64,000 nucleotides of DNA, from positions 44,288,144 through 44,352,143 of the forward strand of contig JARCOQ010000003.1 in the NCBI GenBank assembly GCA_029207755.1. Direction: 5' to 3'. The DNA comes from Chamaea fasciata. Lineage: Eukaryota; Chordata; Aves; Passeriformes; Sylviidae. The position numbers and the translations under genes were made by a program. Positions within the stretch are counted from its first letter, which is position 1; every line of letters starts with the position of its first letter. The notes below the pieces were generated by a model. The model saw only the letters and a list, made by a program, of their open reading frames with translations, ran no database searches and was not told where the DNA came from. This document shows, piece by piece, positions 12,301-26,400 of this stretch.

Positions 12301-14439
12301 AGGCAGCAGGGCCCCTCGGGGCAGCCGAGAGACAGGGCCCACGCCCAGCCCAGCCTCGGCAGGGCGGCTGGCACCGAGAGCAGCAGAGAATGCCTCTGCC
12401 TGCCCTCACGCTGTCAGGATGAGCCCTGCAGAGCACAGCTATTATCTGCTTTAAAGAAGGCATTTTTGGCACCCAGTGTACAATATGTTGCTGTTGCCCT
12501 CGTGACAGCTCCATAATCTCTTCTTTCGCTTCCAGTGTTATTGTCCCAGTTTCCAAGGAGCAGACAGAAAGGATTTACTCTTCTGGAGTGGGATAATTCC
12601 TCATCAGGAAAGATATGAGCAGAGACGGACTCGGGAAATTCTTCACTTGTCTATTTTTATTTACAGCGGAGTTCCTGTTATTACCTTGAACAAAAATAGC
12701 ACAACAGCAAGGCTGCAGCCCAGTTTCCTTTGCCTTTCTGCTAATGCCCTTCAACAGCAGCCCTTGGCCACAGCCCCCAGCCACGACCTCCTCCCACTGC
12801 CTCTCCTCTTGGTCACCACCAGCCCCAAGGATGGGCACCAGCAGTAGCCCCACGCCTCCCATGCTCACTAGATGGCTCCTCACTCTGAGCAGCCTTGGCC
12901 AAAACAGCACTTACAGCTCCCAGCAAGTCCTGTCTGCAGCTCAAGGTCCCAAGACAGACTGGTAGCAAAGTTACACAATGCCCACAGTGATGCGAAAAGA
13001 GGGAAAGTAACAGCACCTCAGTTGTCAACAGATACCATCTTTTGTATCAGGCAGAGTCACAGTCTGTTTTTAGATCCTTCTTCTTTGAAAAACAGTTGGA
13101 AGTTTTCATGGCAAACTTGAGTTTTGGACGTAATTTTCAAATCCATCATGCTTTATCTTCAGAAAAAAAGGCAAGATCTGCCTTTTACAAAGCCAAGGAG
13201 CTGCCAGCTGCTTCTCACTTCCTCCCCAGCAAGGATGTACACACAGCACAAAATTTTCAAAGCATCTCCAGGGATTAAGCACCCATCTCCCCATCTCCTC
13301 TTGACCATCAATGGGACAAATGAACCCAACTCCCTTAAGCTCTTCTGGAAATCTCATCCTTTGATGTAATTTCAAAGGCTTCAAAGCTAAGGTTTGTCTC
13401 TTTGAGGCAGGGAGAGAAGGAGGAGTGTGGAAGCATTAAAGCAATTCATCTTAAAGCCCTTTGCCTGGTTCTGCCAGGGTGCAGAGCATCACCAGGGATA
13501 TCACATGGGATAGCTCAAGGCAGAAACTTTCCCTGGCTGACCCTGCAGCTGGGATGCACATGACTTCCCTCTCCTCGGTGGTGGAGCCAGTGCCTTCACC
13601 TGGGGTTTGAAGGGTCTGTAGCAAGAGAGTGACATCTCATACCCACAGAGACAAAGCACTCAACAGCCTGAATGCCCACATCACTCATGCTCACCCTGCC
13701 TTATGGCCAGGCCGTGGAGTTACAAGCAGTGTGTGTGCCTTGCTCATGGTAGGGAGGCAGGACCTCCTTCACCTGGCCTTGCTTCAAGCACAAGCCCTTT
13801 CTTCGCTGCACATCTCCCCACCTTTCCCACATCTGTTTTCCTTGACACCGACCCGAAGATCCTCTTTGAAACATTTTGGCCTCTGAGATAGGAAGTTGCT
13901 GCTACAAGCTTCATGAAAATGTGCAGCTGGACAGGGTCTCTACAAATCCTTCAAAGGGAAAGAATTATTACACAATACTGGAAATCAGAATTCAGTCTTC
14001 AGCTCATGGCCTGTTCTTATATGGAGTTGCTGGGTTTGAATGCAACTCTATGCAATGCAAACTGTAAATTTTTTTCCTGTGAGTATGGTATTCACAGCAC
14101 TGCTGGTCTGAGTAGATTCTCCAGGTGCTCATTTTCTTCAGTACTATGACAGTTCAGTCAGTCAGCCCTCAGCACTGTGAGAACCATATAAATCCACAGA
14201 AAAAAATATCCTACCATCTTAAATGGTTCTACTATTCATTGAAACAGACTAGGAAGCCAAAATGAAAAGTTGTGTATTGTGATTTGCACAGGGAGGGGAG
14301 AGACAGAAGTTTGGGAGGGTTCCCTTGTCAGTTTGTGATAGACTGAACCAGAACATCACCACACTCTCTCCTTTTCTCTCATTAGAAATACTCCCCAGCA
14401 GTTTTTTGCTCTAGTTTGGACAGCAGATCAGTTCCCCTG
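9388..14439. other. Stretch with no recognised gene
   Basis: No recognisable gene. It holds a small local duplication at 10592-10644, a GC-richer patch around 12230-12400 with several CpG dinucleotides, and a strong pyrimidine tract plus TAG at 14362-14385 that resembles a splice acceptor but has no matching donor. Open frames on both strands are short and unlike known proteins. Confidence 0.55.
10592..10644. repeat. Local direct duplication, 39-bp offset
   Basis: ATCCCTAAATTAGA occurs at 10592-10605 and again at 10631-10644. Between them, TAAATTAGAGAG at 10597-10608 recurs with one inserted A at 10617-10629. This looks like a small replication-slippage duplication rather than a transposon. 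Confidence 0.75.
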
Positions 14440-15460
14440 TCATGCGCGGTGTTTTGTCCATGCCAAGCTGGGAGACTGGCCCCGAAAAGGAGAGCCCTGC
14501 TCAGGACAAGTGGTGGCTGCAGCTGCCTGTTCCACCTCCAGCCTCCCATCCCACTCCTCGAAGCGATGCCATTTTCACAAAGCGCGAAGTAGGCGCCTGT
14601 TTCTGTTTCCATTGCAGTATTGCACCACCGGCCACGATCAGGATGATTTATTTTGGTTACAATGCCCAGGCACTCCAGCCGAACAGGCAGGCCCCCTGCG
14701 TGCCAGATACAGGGCAAAACAAGAACCGCTGAAGGTCACCTCCTCCCCGGTGAACTTGCCGTCTGGGAGAGAGCCTGTGCGAATACCTTAGCAATGTAAA
14801 TATCATCCTACGGCTCACTAATGACCTCAATGAATCAAGAGGAGGCCCTTGTTTACCTTATGAAAACTTCCCGAAATAGCACAGCAAACAGAAACATTGC
14901 CTGTGCCTCCGGGGTCCATAAGCACTTTGCCATCCCCCTTGGTCCCACCTCTGGAGAGGGTCAGCAAGGAGAAGCCCCCGGAGGCAGCTTTGCCGTGCTG
15001 CTGCCACTGCAAGGGGGCTGTACGGAGCTTCGGCGGCTCCATCCTTCCTCCACCAGCAACACTGCTTTCACACTTTCCCAGGGTCAAGAGAGGGAAGCGA
15101 AAAGCCTGTTCAAGGAAACGGGGATTAGCCAGCACTGCTGCTCGCTCCACTGTGCTTTGCCGGCCTCCACACAGCAAATCCACTGGAGGTGTCACAGCTC
15201 GCACTGCCCCATGGCAGGAGATGCCGTGCATCCCCTCTGGGTAGGGATGTGTGCTTCCCTTACCTCCTGCGGGCTTCTGCCCTGCAGCTGGGCCTTACAA
15301 AACATCTGCTTAGCCGGGAAATCACACTGAAGCCACTGGAAAGGCTCACATCACCTGAGAGGTCCCATGCCCTCCGGAGCGAGCGAAGCAGCAGGGGAAT
15401 GGAGTGGGGGGCAAAGGGAGATGAATGTGTGTATTGTTTCTGCCTCCCTGCCCGCAGTTT
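14440..15460. other. CpG-enriched kilobase, possible regulatory or unmethylated segment
   Basis: By eye there are about 35 to 40 CpG dinucleotides in roughly 1 kb of about 55 percent GC sequence, clearly more than in the flanks. They include clusters such as GCGCGAAGTAGGCGCC and CTTCGGCGGC. It is not a classical dense island, but it could be an enhancer, a distal promoter, or the remains of an island. Overlapping open frames on both strands (169 codons at 14821-15330 + and 134 codons at 14827-15231 -) follow from the GC content and match no known protein. Confidence 0.45.
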
Positions 15461-16333
15461 TATTAAGTGCAACATCTTTCATAAGATACTAGAGCTGCTT
15501 GACATTTCTCAGCCAACGGTTTAAAAAAAAAATCAGCCAAAAGTTGCTTTCAGAAAATCTTCTGATTTGAATAAAAAAGTGCCAGCTTTATACGTTTTGT
15601 TGTTGTTGTTGTTTTCACAGAAAAAGTGTTTGACTTTCTTTTTTACATTTCTTATTCCTCTTCATTCCTTCAGCTCAACCCCCCCTAAAAAAAAAAAATA
15701 GGAGATTGAATCTATCTCAGGGCAATATGTTTGGATTAATGTTGACAATCATTCAACAATACTTGACTCAGCAGGATTTTTTGTGCAGATCCTGAGCTAC
15801 TTTCAAACTCTTCAAGCTATACTGAAAAAAGACAGATCTCAATTCTTAGAGAACTCTATAATCAAACCAGGGATCTGGACCCAAAGGTTGCCAAAGCCTG
15901 GGTAAGGTTAATTTGGGTCTTTCTCTAGCACCAGCTGTACCCGATGCTGACATGGACAGGGCTCTGCCAGGCAGGAGGGGAACACCCCTGAAACACACAG
16001 CAGGAGGGGGCAGCTCCTGGCTGGCGTGACACAGGGACTCTTGAGAAGAGGTGGTGGCAGAGGAAAGGAGTTTCTGGCAGCAGAGGCAGTGAGGGGATGC
16101 CAAAGAAGGAGCAGGTACAAGTGTGCCCAGTGCTGTAGCTCCAGGCTCACGGTGGGACCAGCAGCACCAGCACGAGTCAGGGGGATGTGCAGGCAATGCC
16201 CAGGCCGGAGACAGCATGAAAGGCATGGCCGCAAATCTCGGCATGGTAGCACATGGTAGCACTGAGTCAGCACCACTCCCTTCCCAAAATCCTTGCTTAG
16301 GCAGCTGTTCCCAGGGCTGCAAAAACAAAAGGC
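15461..16333. other. Stretch with simple A, C and TTG tracts, no gene
   Basis: (TTG)5 lies at 15597-15611. A C7 run at 15679-15685 is followed by T and A12 at 15687-15698. A 160-codon minus-strand frame at 15846-16328 lies in GC-rich sequence and resembles no known protein. No gene is recognised. Confidence 0.55.
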
Positions 16334-16409
16334 ATGAGATGAGATGAGATGAGATGAGATGAGATGAGATGAGATGAGATGAGATGAGATGAGATGAGAT
16401 GAGATGAGA
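16334..16409. repeat. (GAGAT)14 pentanucleotide microsatellite
   Basis: There are fourteen uninterrupted GAGAT units at 16336-16405, plus partial units at both ends. The array is perfect, which suggests recent expansion and probable length polymorphism between individuals. Confidence 0.97.
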
Positions 16410-19400
16410 AGGAGACCCAGGAAAAAAATAAGTTACAGCTATAGAGTGTGACTATCATAAACAGCTAATTTAAAGAGCTTAACACAAGTCTTCTTGTGGG
16501 CAGCATAATGGCACACTGGCTGCATCCATTATGTATGGAAACAGAAATTTGCTGATTCAGCTGTGAGGGCTTTTGAAGTGATGGCAGCTGAATTTGCACT
16601 GAGCCTTCGTCTGTCAATTCATCCTTTTAACTGAGCAGGCATGTTTTTAACAAGCTGATGCTTCTTCTGCCTGACAAATGGTTTCTAAGACATCCCTTCT
16701 CTTTCAGCTGTTTGTCACTCACTCGTGTTTCTTCAGGTACAGACCTTTTTTTTTTTCTTTCACAGCAGAGCACTTCCTCTTTCTTTCCAGCCCATCTGGC
16801 TGTGCAGCATCACACTGCAGAAACTCTTATGCAGCACTAGAAGAAAAGAAAACAGCTGGGGAAAGGTTACCATGTCACATGCCCTTCTCCACAGATGCTA
16901 TAAGCTGATACGTTCAGCTCTCAGTATCAGGGGTAATGAGGGCAAAGAAAGAAAAGCAAAACTAATAATACAAAATATATGTAAATAAGGCCCCAGGAAT
17001 ATAATACTTTAATATCTTTACCTAAAAAAAAAAAAAATAAATAAATTTAAGATGCAGCATGAGGTTATAAATAAAGAGAAAAAAACATTGTACATTATAC
17101 TTTATAATGGCTCTGGAAGAGTTCTGCATTTTTTAAACATGGCATATCTAATCTGCAGCTCAGAGAATGCACCCACAGATAATCGAGAGTTGACTGTAAA
17201 AAATCTTTTTTTGAATGACAGCTTGAAAAGTTCATGCACATTTCTCATGACAAATCCCCTAATTATCATTTCCATCAATAGACTGTTAACATATATTCCG
17301 GGCAGCAGAAAAAACCCAAGTGGGAAGCACCAGAGATTTATCGTTCAGATTATAAAGAGCCCAAATTTCAAGCAGAGTTGCAAAAGGCCAGCAGTCAGCT
17401 TGGACGAGGATGGAATTTCTACATGCACACCAAGACTGCCTACTGGTGTCAGTGTTACATGTCATGATAACAGAGTTTGTAGAAGTGGCTCTTAAACTCA
17501 AGCTTCATTGCTGAAGCTGAGCTCTAATTAGCAACAGGCAGGGAAGGGGAGGGCCAGTAGGGCAGAGCATTTCTGGGGTGCTCATGCTCTCCCCACAGCT
17601 CACCAACTGGCCTGGAAGAAAAAACCTGCCCCAAACTCTCCCCATCAGTGCTTGTATGCCTAATAAGATATGTGAACATAGCCATAAAATAAAACTGAGG
17701 TGCATTTTTCACCACCACCCCCACAATGAGGAGCTCACCCAGTGTGCTGTGCATAGGTAATGCTGTTGACAACTTCTCTTCAGAGGTGGGGCTTTACAAG
17801 GTGGACAGTTTGGATTTCAGGAACGCATGGCCCAGCCAGTCACTAAGACAGAACGAGTCACAAAATTAAGATCCACACCTGTCAAAACCTTCAAGACCTG
17901 ACACAGTCTTCAAGTATATCCATATTTAAGCCTATGTTGCAGCATGGGGTTTGGCTCAGCCCATCATGAAAATAATTACCTTCAGCACAGTGTTTTCATA
18001 GCCTAAGCATGGCATTTTCCCACTACTCTGAGTTACAGAGACCACTTTCAATGGCCTGTGTGTTACTACCGCACAGGCAGGGTGGTTTCTCAGCTTCTGC
18101 AGGCTGAACATTCAGCTAGAAGGCAGTAACACAGCAAAGGAGTGTCTCAGTAAGGTTCTGAAGGGTTCACAGAAGTTTATTTCACGCAGAATGTGTGATA
18201 GTTCCCCAGTCTGGCCCAGCCTCCCAGGCCACGGGACTCAGAAAGGCAAATGATGATTTGGAAGCAAAATATTTACCTAGCAGAACAGGATAAAGTGCAG
18301 CAAACCTTATGAAATCCAATACTAAACTCCATATGCAGATCTCATCTCAGGTCTGGAAAGACCTTTGGCTTTCTCATGACAGAGAAAATCCTAAAGTAGG
18401 GGGATCTTCTAACCAAGTTCCAGTGTGATTTTGTCACTGGCAGCCACTGGGTCAAAAGGAACAGGCTCTTCTCACAGTGACCTGTTTACTTTTTCTATTC
18501 ATGGCTGTGCCTTTCTCATTTAGGAGATCAGTTTGCTTTTGCCAGATGGAGTCAAAGTCACCACTGTGAATCCAGCTTTTTTTTCCTCGTTTCTTGGAAA
18601 GCACCAGTCAGTACCATGTCAAGAAAAACAAACAGAGAGGTTTGCTTAGGATCTATTTAAAGCAATGCATCAGTAGCTTCAATACAACCCCGGGGCCAGC
18701 ACTGGTGTTTGTGACAAAACTGGGGCTGCTGCATGTGAGCAGGGCTGGATTATTGCAAAACTGTTGCAGACAACACCCCATCTTCTACCCAAAGAGGTCA
18801 GAGCCATGCACAATGCAAAAAAGAGAGCTCCTCTCCTGCATCTCCACTATTCCACACTGACCATGTAGGAAAAGTCCTGGATCTCAGCCACTGCAAGCTG
18901 ACACAAGGTTCTGAAATGTAGAAGACACACTTAGTGATTCGAGAGGAGGATCTGAATTTTCAGTCCCTGCCAGCAGACCTTGAGTGGTGGAAGATCGCTC
19001 TGACCGAGGAGAAAGTCTGTGCCTAGCAGGGGGGTGACATGGCAGCGCCCTTGCCACCACCTCCTCTCACACCCACCATTGGCACCAGGAGTCAGAAAGG
19101 CAAATGAGAGAGAGCGGTGGAGCAGGCCAAGGGCTGCAGAAGGTCCCATCCCAACGAGGTGTTTACTGCTGGAAAGTGCAGGCATGAGCACCCTGTGCTG
19201 CTGGGAATCCTACACCACATACACACTGAGCCCAGAAAAGGGCTAATAACACATCCCCACCTGGCCAGAGCATCATGAGGCTAATTTCATTAGCGTCTAT
19301 AAAATGCTCTGACGCTGTCCATATGCAGCACAAAGCGTTATTAAACAGCCACGCAGAGCAAAGCCAACAGTGCTTAACTTTTGTTTATGTAAGGTATTCT

Positions 19401-20411
19401 GCTGATCCTATATCCCTGGGAAATAGTAACAGCTATGGTTACAATAGGGGATTTAGTACCACCTCAACTCGCTGCAGCAATACTGACTGTACCTCTAAAA
19501 GCAATCTCAGAAATGTCTGGTCCACAGGGAACCTCACTATGTCCCACTTACAAGCATGCCAGTGCTTGCCTTTTCCTTCTGCAGCTCATTTCTGTAAAAG
19601 ACACATTCATAACTTCGAGCTCCTTACCAGTGAACCTAATCCAGCAAGTATCCAAGACATTCAGGAAAAGAGACTTTCATAGCATTGGAATTTTTCCATG
19701 CCAGCACTTTTTCATCCTAAGATAAATGGCTTTTACTTACAAGGCTAAAGGCTCTATTCTTTTCAAAATACTTCTCAGCTTCAAAGCAGCAATGGAAATT
19801 GGCTGTGCACCTGGCCAGCTGATCCAGCCTGGAGTCAACCAAACGGCAAGAGGCGTCTTTCTTCCCTGCAGCACCAAGCAGTGCTGTGCAGTGGACAAGC
19901 AGCCTGGAGGGCTGATGTAAATAGGCTCACACTTTATTAATCACAAGGTATTTAAGCAGGGCCCGGTCAGCACGGCATGGTGAATTTCCAAACTGGGGGC
20001 TAATGCCTGGGATTCACCTGCTGTGTGGGATGCCAGGTCTCAGAAAGGCCTTCTCTGGAAAGATTGCTTTGAACACCCAACTGCTGCACTGGGGCAAAGC
20101 CTCCCTGAGCCCTGTCATCTATCCAGTTCACTGGAGCAGGCACTGAAGGACAGAATTCTGCAACAACTTGGGAACAGGCCAGACCTGAAAACAATTACAC
20201 CAAACCCCCTCCACTCACAGATTCCCTCACGTGTGAGTGAGCTCTCCTGCAGATACTGGATGGAAGTGGATTTTGTTTTTATCATATGGGTGAACAAAGG
20301 CTCCAGCTGATGAGACGTGTTTGTCTTTCTCACAAGACAAGTGTAGCAAACACCTTGCTGAAAGCAGTCTTGACCAAGTTGCTCCCGGCCTTGGTCAGCA
20401 GAGGAAAGTAC

Positions 20412-20438
20412 GGAGGAGGAGGAAGGGGGGAGGGAGGA
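20412..20438 (+). repeat. G-rich purine tract (potential quadruplex)
   Basis: This 27-base all-purine run is made of GGAGGAGGAGGAAGGGGGGAGGGAGGA-like units. Runs of G separated by single A could form a two-tier quadruplex or triplex. It sits within a GC-rich kilobase that also gives long chance open frames on the minus strand. Confidence 0.7.
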
Positions 20439-23400
20439 CACTACAGGGGGAGCAGGGCACTGTACACAGAAACCTCATGTTTGCATGCACGGCAGCTTGT
20501 CTGAAGTCCAGCCAAGAGCAGCTCCCAGTTCTCTGCAGGGCTTGTGGGGGAGCAGGGGGTGGCAGGGGGTGGAGATGGGAGGAAACCCAGCCAGAGATGT
20601 CTAGAAAGTCCAGGGGATCTGTGGCTTCCTCCAAAACCTTTCCCTCGGCAGCTCCCTGATGCTGGCAGCACCCATTTCTCCCCACCTTGCCCTCTGTCCC
20701 CAGCAAGTCTCCCCTGGCCAGGATCCTGGCTGTCCAGCGCTGAGTCCATCTGCAGGAGGTTGCACAATCCTTGGCCACATGCAGCTTGACCCGAGCAGGG
20801 GCTGTTGCTCTCACTTTCAAGAGCCACAGCCATAAAAAGAGACGGAATTTGCTGGCCAAGGAGAAGCCAGGGCAAGCTGATGCAGTGCAGGCTCCTGAGG
20901 TCAGCGGCTGCAGCTCTGTGCTGGGGGAGGACATGCAATGCCAAATGTGGAAATGTTTGTGTTTGGAGCAATATATAGTTACATTTAGCCCCTAGCAGCT
21001 GCAGAGGCTGTTTACTGTAGCATACAGACCTCAGCCTATTAGCTGAAGGCCTGACAGTGACCAGATGTGGAGAGGAGCAACTGTGGAGCCTACAGCCGTA
21101 TTTATCTCTTTGCCAAGATCCCAACAATATCTTGCCTAATAAGTCTGGCACAGAAATAATCATTTAAAGAGCTAAAAAACACAACATCCACAGCCCATCT
21201 TTACAGCCAGAAGGGGATTTTTGTGAGGCTTACAGTCTAATCTTTCACCGTCCCGAGTGCTTCCCTCCTACTTCACAAACAGCGGGTGATTTATTTCCCA
21301 AATGGCTGGACTCAAGCCTCCTCCGTGTAATCACTCAACAGGGAGGCCGCACCTCTGCAGCCAAACTTGGCCACTTGCAGCAGCTGCACGAGGAGGCAGA
21401 AAAGAGCAGAAGCCACCACCACCCCACACCTGACGTGCCAACAGGCTCCTGTGGCAGGGGGGATGCCAAAGTCTCCAGGGCCCTGCCCCCTGCCCCACAT
21501 GGCCGATTCCCAGTCGGGAGCTGGTCCCTGGGGCAGGCAGCCCTGGCCCTGCTGCTGACCCGCAGGGTGCACACGCCTGCCAGCCTGCACACAGCGGGAA
21601 GGACAGGCTGTACTGTCACCCTGGGTGTCCCAGCAACACCCAGCGCTCCGCAGATTAGCTTTAATTTGCTAAATCAAAATCAAAAACAGAACAAAACAAA
21701 GCAATTCATTAGGTGCTTTCTGAAGGCTCAGGGAGCTGTATCTTTGCTGGCAGCAGAACTGGATGTTGGATCAACATCAACACCAAGAAACATAAGTTAC
21801 ACTCCACTGATTCACGCGGTTTATGACCTTGGCTGGCAGATAAGCCCACGTAGTATGATTTTCTGTGCTTTGCAGGCTGCAGGTACCAGGTGTTGTTGAA
21901 GGTCAGCATTGAGGAAAGGGCTCTCCCACAGTCAGGAGAAAGTTAGAGAACGATTTTTATGCAACATAAGTTTGTAGATGATTAACAATTTTCTTTCAGT
22001 TAACCGAGAAGTTAATAGTTATTCAAAGCACTCCATTGTAATGGGAGTGGAGATGGGGAGATGTACTACATTAACCTTTAATCTTGGACTGTGCAATAAA
22101 AATTAAAATGGAATATGGCACATAAGTATGATTAATTCTGCTTGCAAAGGGAGAGGGTGTCAGTGTACGCTTTGCGCAGGAGCGTTTGCTTCTAACAGCA
22201 GGGTGCCTTGATGCAGGTGAGGATGTGCCACAGAAAGACTACACTCGGTGTTCAGTCCTGTGTTTTCTGCTTTTTTCAAGCTCAGAATCCATTTTATTTC
22301 AAGTTCCACCTTGTCAACTCTGCACCTCCCAAAAATCTCTAAACTTTAGGAAGTAGATGGACTTTTTTTATTTAAATTTTGGAGGGGAGAAGGGAGAAAG
22401 AAGGGCAGAACTTGGCAATTTGAACCATGGAAGGCTATCATCAGTGAAACATCTGCTAGCCTGCTCCCACTGCAGTGGACAGCACCAGGGAGAAGGATGG
22501 AGGATTTCCCAAAACGCTATTTCTTTCTAAAGCCCCCCCTTGCCCTACCCTGTCTACCACTCTAAGGGGCAGCCATGGGTTGAGCTTGGCACTAAAGACA
22601 GCCAAGGGCTTACCCTGCCCAGGGCTCACTATTGCCTCCCAGCCTCAGCCTATGCCTGAGCCACTTTTCCTGGGCACTGCAGTCCTGCTGATGCTCATGG
22701 GACCATTGCCACATGCACAGAGACTTGCTGAAGTCAATGACATTGAGTTTATTTTCTGTTTGCAAGCTCAATGACAAACCTTTGGAGAGAAAGAAGAGCG
22801 TGGGAGACAGGCCCAGCAGGCAAACTGTGCTCATGGTATTCCCCAGCTTAGCCATGTTTGGCTCTGGGGTTTGGTGGGTTTTTTCAAAAGTGTTGCAAAA
22901 TCTGGGTCTGGATTTGTCTTTCCCTTTTTGTTCTTATTACTCTCCCAAGCATGCCAAAAGTCCCTTGCCTGATGTCATCAGCGAGTTTGACCTGGGGCAG
23001 CACGAGGGCTGAGGGACTGGGTTTATGAGGCTGAATCAGAAATGTTTTGAAGGCAAATTCCTCCCACAGTTCAGACACACCTGAGCGAGCCTGCCCACTT
23101 GCTTTCCTGAGGAGCTGGCACTTCCTTGTCCCAGCCAGAAGTGGAAGTGTTAAGCTAGAGTAAGTGGCTGGTTGCTTTTATGAGTATTTTCTCAGCTATG
23201 GGTGTTTCTGTGAATCACACTAAATCTCCAGCTGTCTATAAGTCAACATGCATTTCCCAGCACTTTCTGCATTCATTCAACAGCCATGCCAATATAACGT
23301 GTGCACTAAGAGAGAAATCTGCCAGCTCATGAGAAGGTGCTGGAAGCAGCTCTGCAGGCTGAAGTGCACTGGTTTCCCTGACAGCCAAGAGGAATGACCC

Positions 23401-26400
23401 CACACACCAGCACACCCCTGGACCCCTTGTGAGGTCAGAGTCTACCCCTGCTCCTGACTGCCTGCAGTGAGCCAAGAGCAGCCATGGTAGCCAGGAATCA
23501 GACAGGAGAGGTGGCTATTCCCCTTGTTAAGCCAAGGTGCATGGCATGCACACAGCCTGCCAGCTCACAGACAAAGGGGAATCTAAATACCTACACGGTG
23601 TGCCTGCAGATCCCCACATCACATTCAGCCTGCCTCCATGGGGAGAATGCAGGGATCCAGGCTTCACGCTGGTCTCCCTCTGCCCAGGGCTTGTTTACTC
23701 CCCTCTTTCTCCATAGTCAGTGCTCAGCAGTTTCAAGACAGTGTCTGTTCTCGTGCCTTCCTTCCTGACACCAAGCTGTGTTTTGGTTTCCACAAGCCCC
23801 AGAGGAGCGGAGCCCCTGTGACCACAGCAGGGCAGGCAGCTCTCAGCTGAGCTCACAGAGTGCATGGAAGCATGCGGTGCTTGCAGGCAGCACAAACAAG
23901 GCTCTCTCCTTCCACAGCCCGAGCCCAGCAGCTCTGATGGGCATTTCCTTGAGGTCTCTCAGTCCCAGTCATCCTGCTGAGACTCAGGGTGGACCAGCAG
24001 ATAGCAGGCAGGGCGGGCAGGAGGGCATATCTCATTTAGAAGCAATGCAGGTCTCAGCCCAGGCTGAGAAAACACCATGCATTCAATGTATTTGTCTTTG
24101 AGAAATAGGGTTAAGAAAGAATGAAGTCATAAACATAAGGATATACATAATGGCATATCTATAATGGCTCTGTAATTGCCGGCCTTTTGTGCACAGTTAA
24201 TCTACAACCTGGCTAACCTGCCTCAAGGTAATCGAGAGGCAGTGACAAATGTGTGCTGTGCTCCCACCTCCACACAAGCCACTGCCTCCAAACATCATAA
24301 AGAAAGTTATAAAGACAGAGTTACCTCCTGGTAACTCATCCTGAGGCCAGCAGGATGAGGCCTTTTATATTTGCCTGGGCCAAGGTGCATCATGATACCA
24401 GGAGTTGCATCACCACTGGGTAATGCTGAGGCAAGAACGTTCCACAGAGCCACACAGCACAGGACACAGCACCCAGGGAGAAGGAGACCTCGTGCTGTCA
24501 CTCAGCCCAACTGCGGGACCAAATTTTGGCAGGATCTGTTTACAGAATGCTCCTATGTAAAATTTGTTTCCAGTGAGAACCAAACATCTGAGAGAATATA
24601 CATTCCAGAGCAGACTGGGAATAGGAGCAGCCCTAGAGCAGCTGACTCTCATCTGACTGGTGACAGAACCAAAGGTCCAAGTAGTCTTCTGGAGAAAAAG
24701 CAAACATTGCATTTGCTCTCCATATGTGTAGAAAGCACCTGGACATGATATTTGGAGGGAGGATGTTTAGGAACAAACCACAGCCAGAGGAAAAGACAAC
24801 AAAATGTTGCAGCTCCAAAAGCTAGTCTGTTGTGAATTACTGCAAAATCACACTTAGATTCAGGCCTTAACCCCAAGCTGGACCAGTAACTATTTAGTAA
24901 CTGTATGTAACAAAGCACAGTCATGCTTCATTTACATCTCTCTCAACTTCCATTTACTGGCAAAAGTCTTAGAAAGAGCTGTAAATTGTTTTGGAAAGGA
25001 AGGTACAGCAGCAGTAACAACACACTGTGAACAAGGTGGGCTGTCTTTGAAGTCCACTCAGGCTTCCCTTCAGACCCAGGGATGCTGAGGGGCAGAGCTG
25101 AGTGCCCACTCAGACACACTCTGGCCACTGCCATCACGTACCTGTGGGCACCTGGAATTCATTTTGCCATGAAGCCAGCCAGCAGCTGCCTCTGTGCAGG
25201 TCTCTCCTCAAGACTCCCCACAACATCTTTCTCTACCCTGCACCCTCTAAGAGTGCAACTTTGCATCATGACGCATCCATCCTCTCCAATCTCCTTCTGT
25301 GCCCACATAGATGGCTGTGCATCCTAAAGCCCTGGGAGCCCCCATAGCAAGCACAATATGGGGTTGAGCAGTCAAGGGCATCCACACAACCATATCTCCC
25401 TGCAGCAACACTGACACAATCCCCTGCATGCAGTAAGGCCTCCACAGGGCACTTGCTGCACCTGCTCTGTGGACAGACTTATCAGCCTCCAAGGCTGTGA
25501 AACTGGTAATCTATAAAAAGTATGAGTCATTGCAAAAAAAAAAAAAATCTCATATCCTTCTCTAGTTCAAAGTCTTTCCTAGAACTGCACCGACCGTGAG
25601 GCCTCGAAGACACAATTGTTTACTGAAATTAAAATTTCCCTTTTCTGGTCTTTTGCAGCACCTCTTGAAATGTCAGTATTTTGCTGGGTGTCTCGCATCT
25701 AAAAAGTTTCTCAGCAGAAAAGGGATACTAACAACAGAGGCAATGGGAAAAGGGGAGCTGTCACAGCTGAAAAGTTCACCTATTATAACACAAAATGCAC
25801 TCTTGGTTTTTGGAAGGACAACTTCTACTCTATGTGGATAAGCAGACAACTAAAAAAGGGCAGGGGAAGCCAGGTGCTTCGTATGCTTTCAGTCCACTGA
25901 GGGTAAGAAAGCAATGCTAGCATCATTTGAGCTTGAAACAGTGACTGAAGAGAAATATGACACTTGTAGCATCTTCAAAAAGAGGCAATTTTTGCCTCCA
26001 TAGCCCAAAGGGACCTCCATCTTCCTGGCAGAAGAGTGCACAAAGCCAGTTTGTCAGCCTGAGATGCAAAAAGATTCCAGTAATGAGCCTAGAAAACAGG
26101 CCAAAGGCAGCCTGGGCTGTGGGCAACAAAGGTGTGGGGCATAAGCAGCCCCCTGAGGGGCAGCTGCTTGGAGCAGGACACCAAAAAAAAAGCATCTGAG
26201 CCCTGCAGGCTCATGGGCTCAGAGAGAGGGTAGAGCTGTAGGACTGGGGTGATCTGCAGCCTGCCATGGGCTCCTGCTGCCTGGGAACTGAGCACTGCTG
26301 GTGGCCTTGGAGGTATAACATCGATGTTAGGGGAAATTATTGCCAGGTCAGAACTTTGCACGGCTGCCACATGCGTAACAAGCAAGTTGTATCTGTAGTA

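Noticed and set aside
14821..15330. 169-codon frame on the plus strand
   Set aside because: It follows from local GC and CpG enrichment; an overlapping 134-codon frame lies on the other strand and no family is recognised.
20441..21163. Longest open frame, 240 codons with an ATG, minus strand
   Set aside because: It lies in GC-rich sequence where stops are rare. It overlaps other long frames on both strands, shows no domain or repeat I know, and has no supporting splice or promoter signal. One frame of this length in 64 kb over six frames is plausible by chance.
25659..25841. Strong acceptor followed by about 60 open codons
   Set aside because: There is no matching donor, no nearby poly(A) signal and no recognised protein; terminal-exon status cannot be supported.
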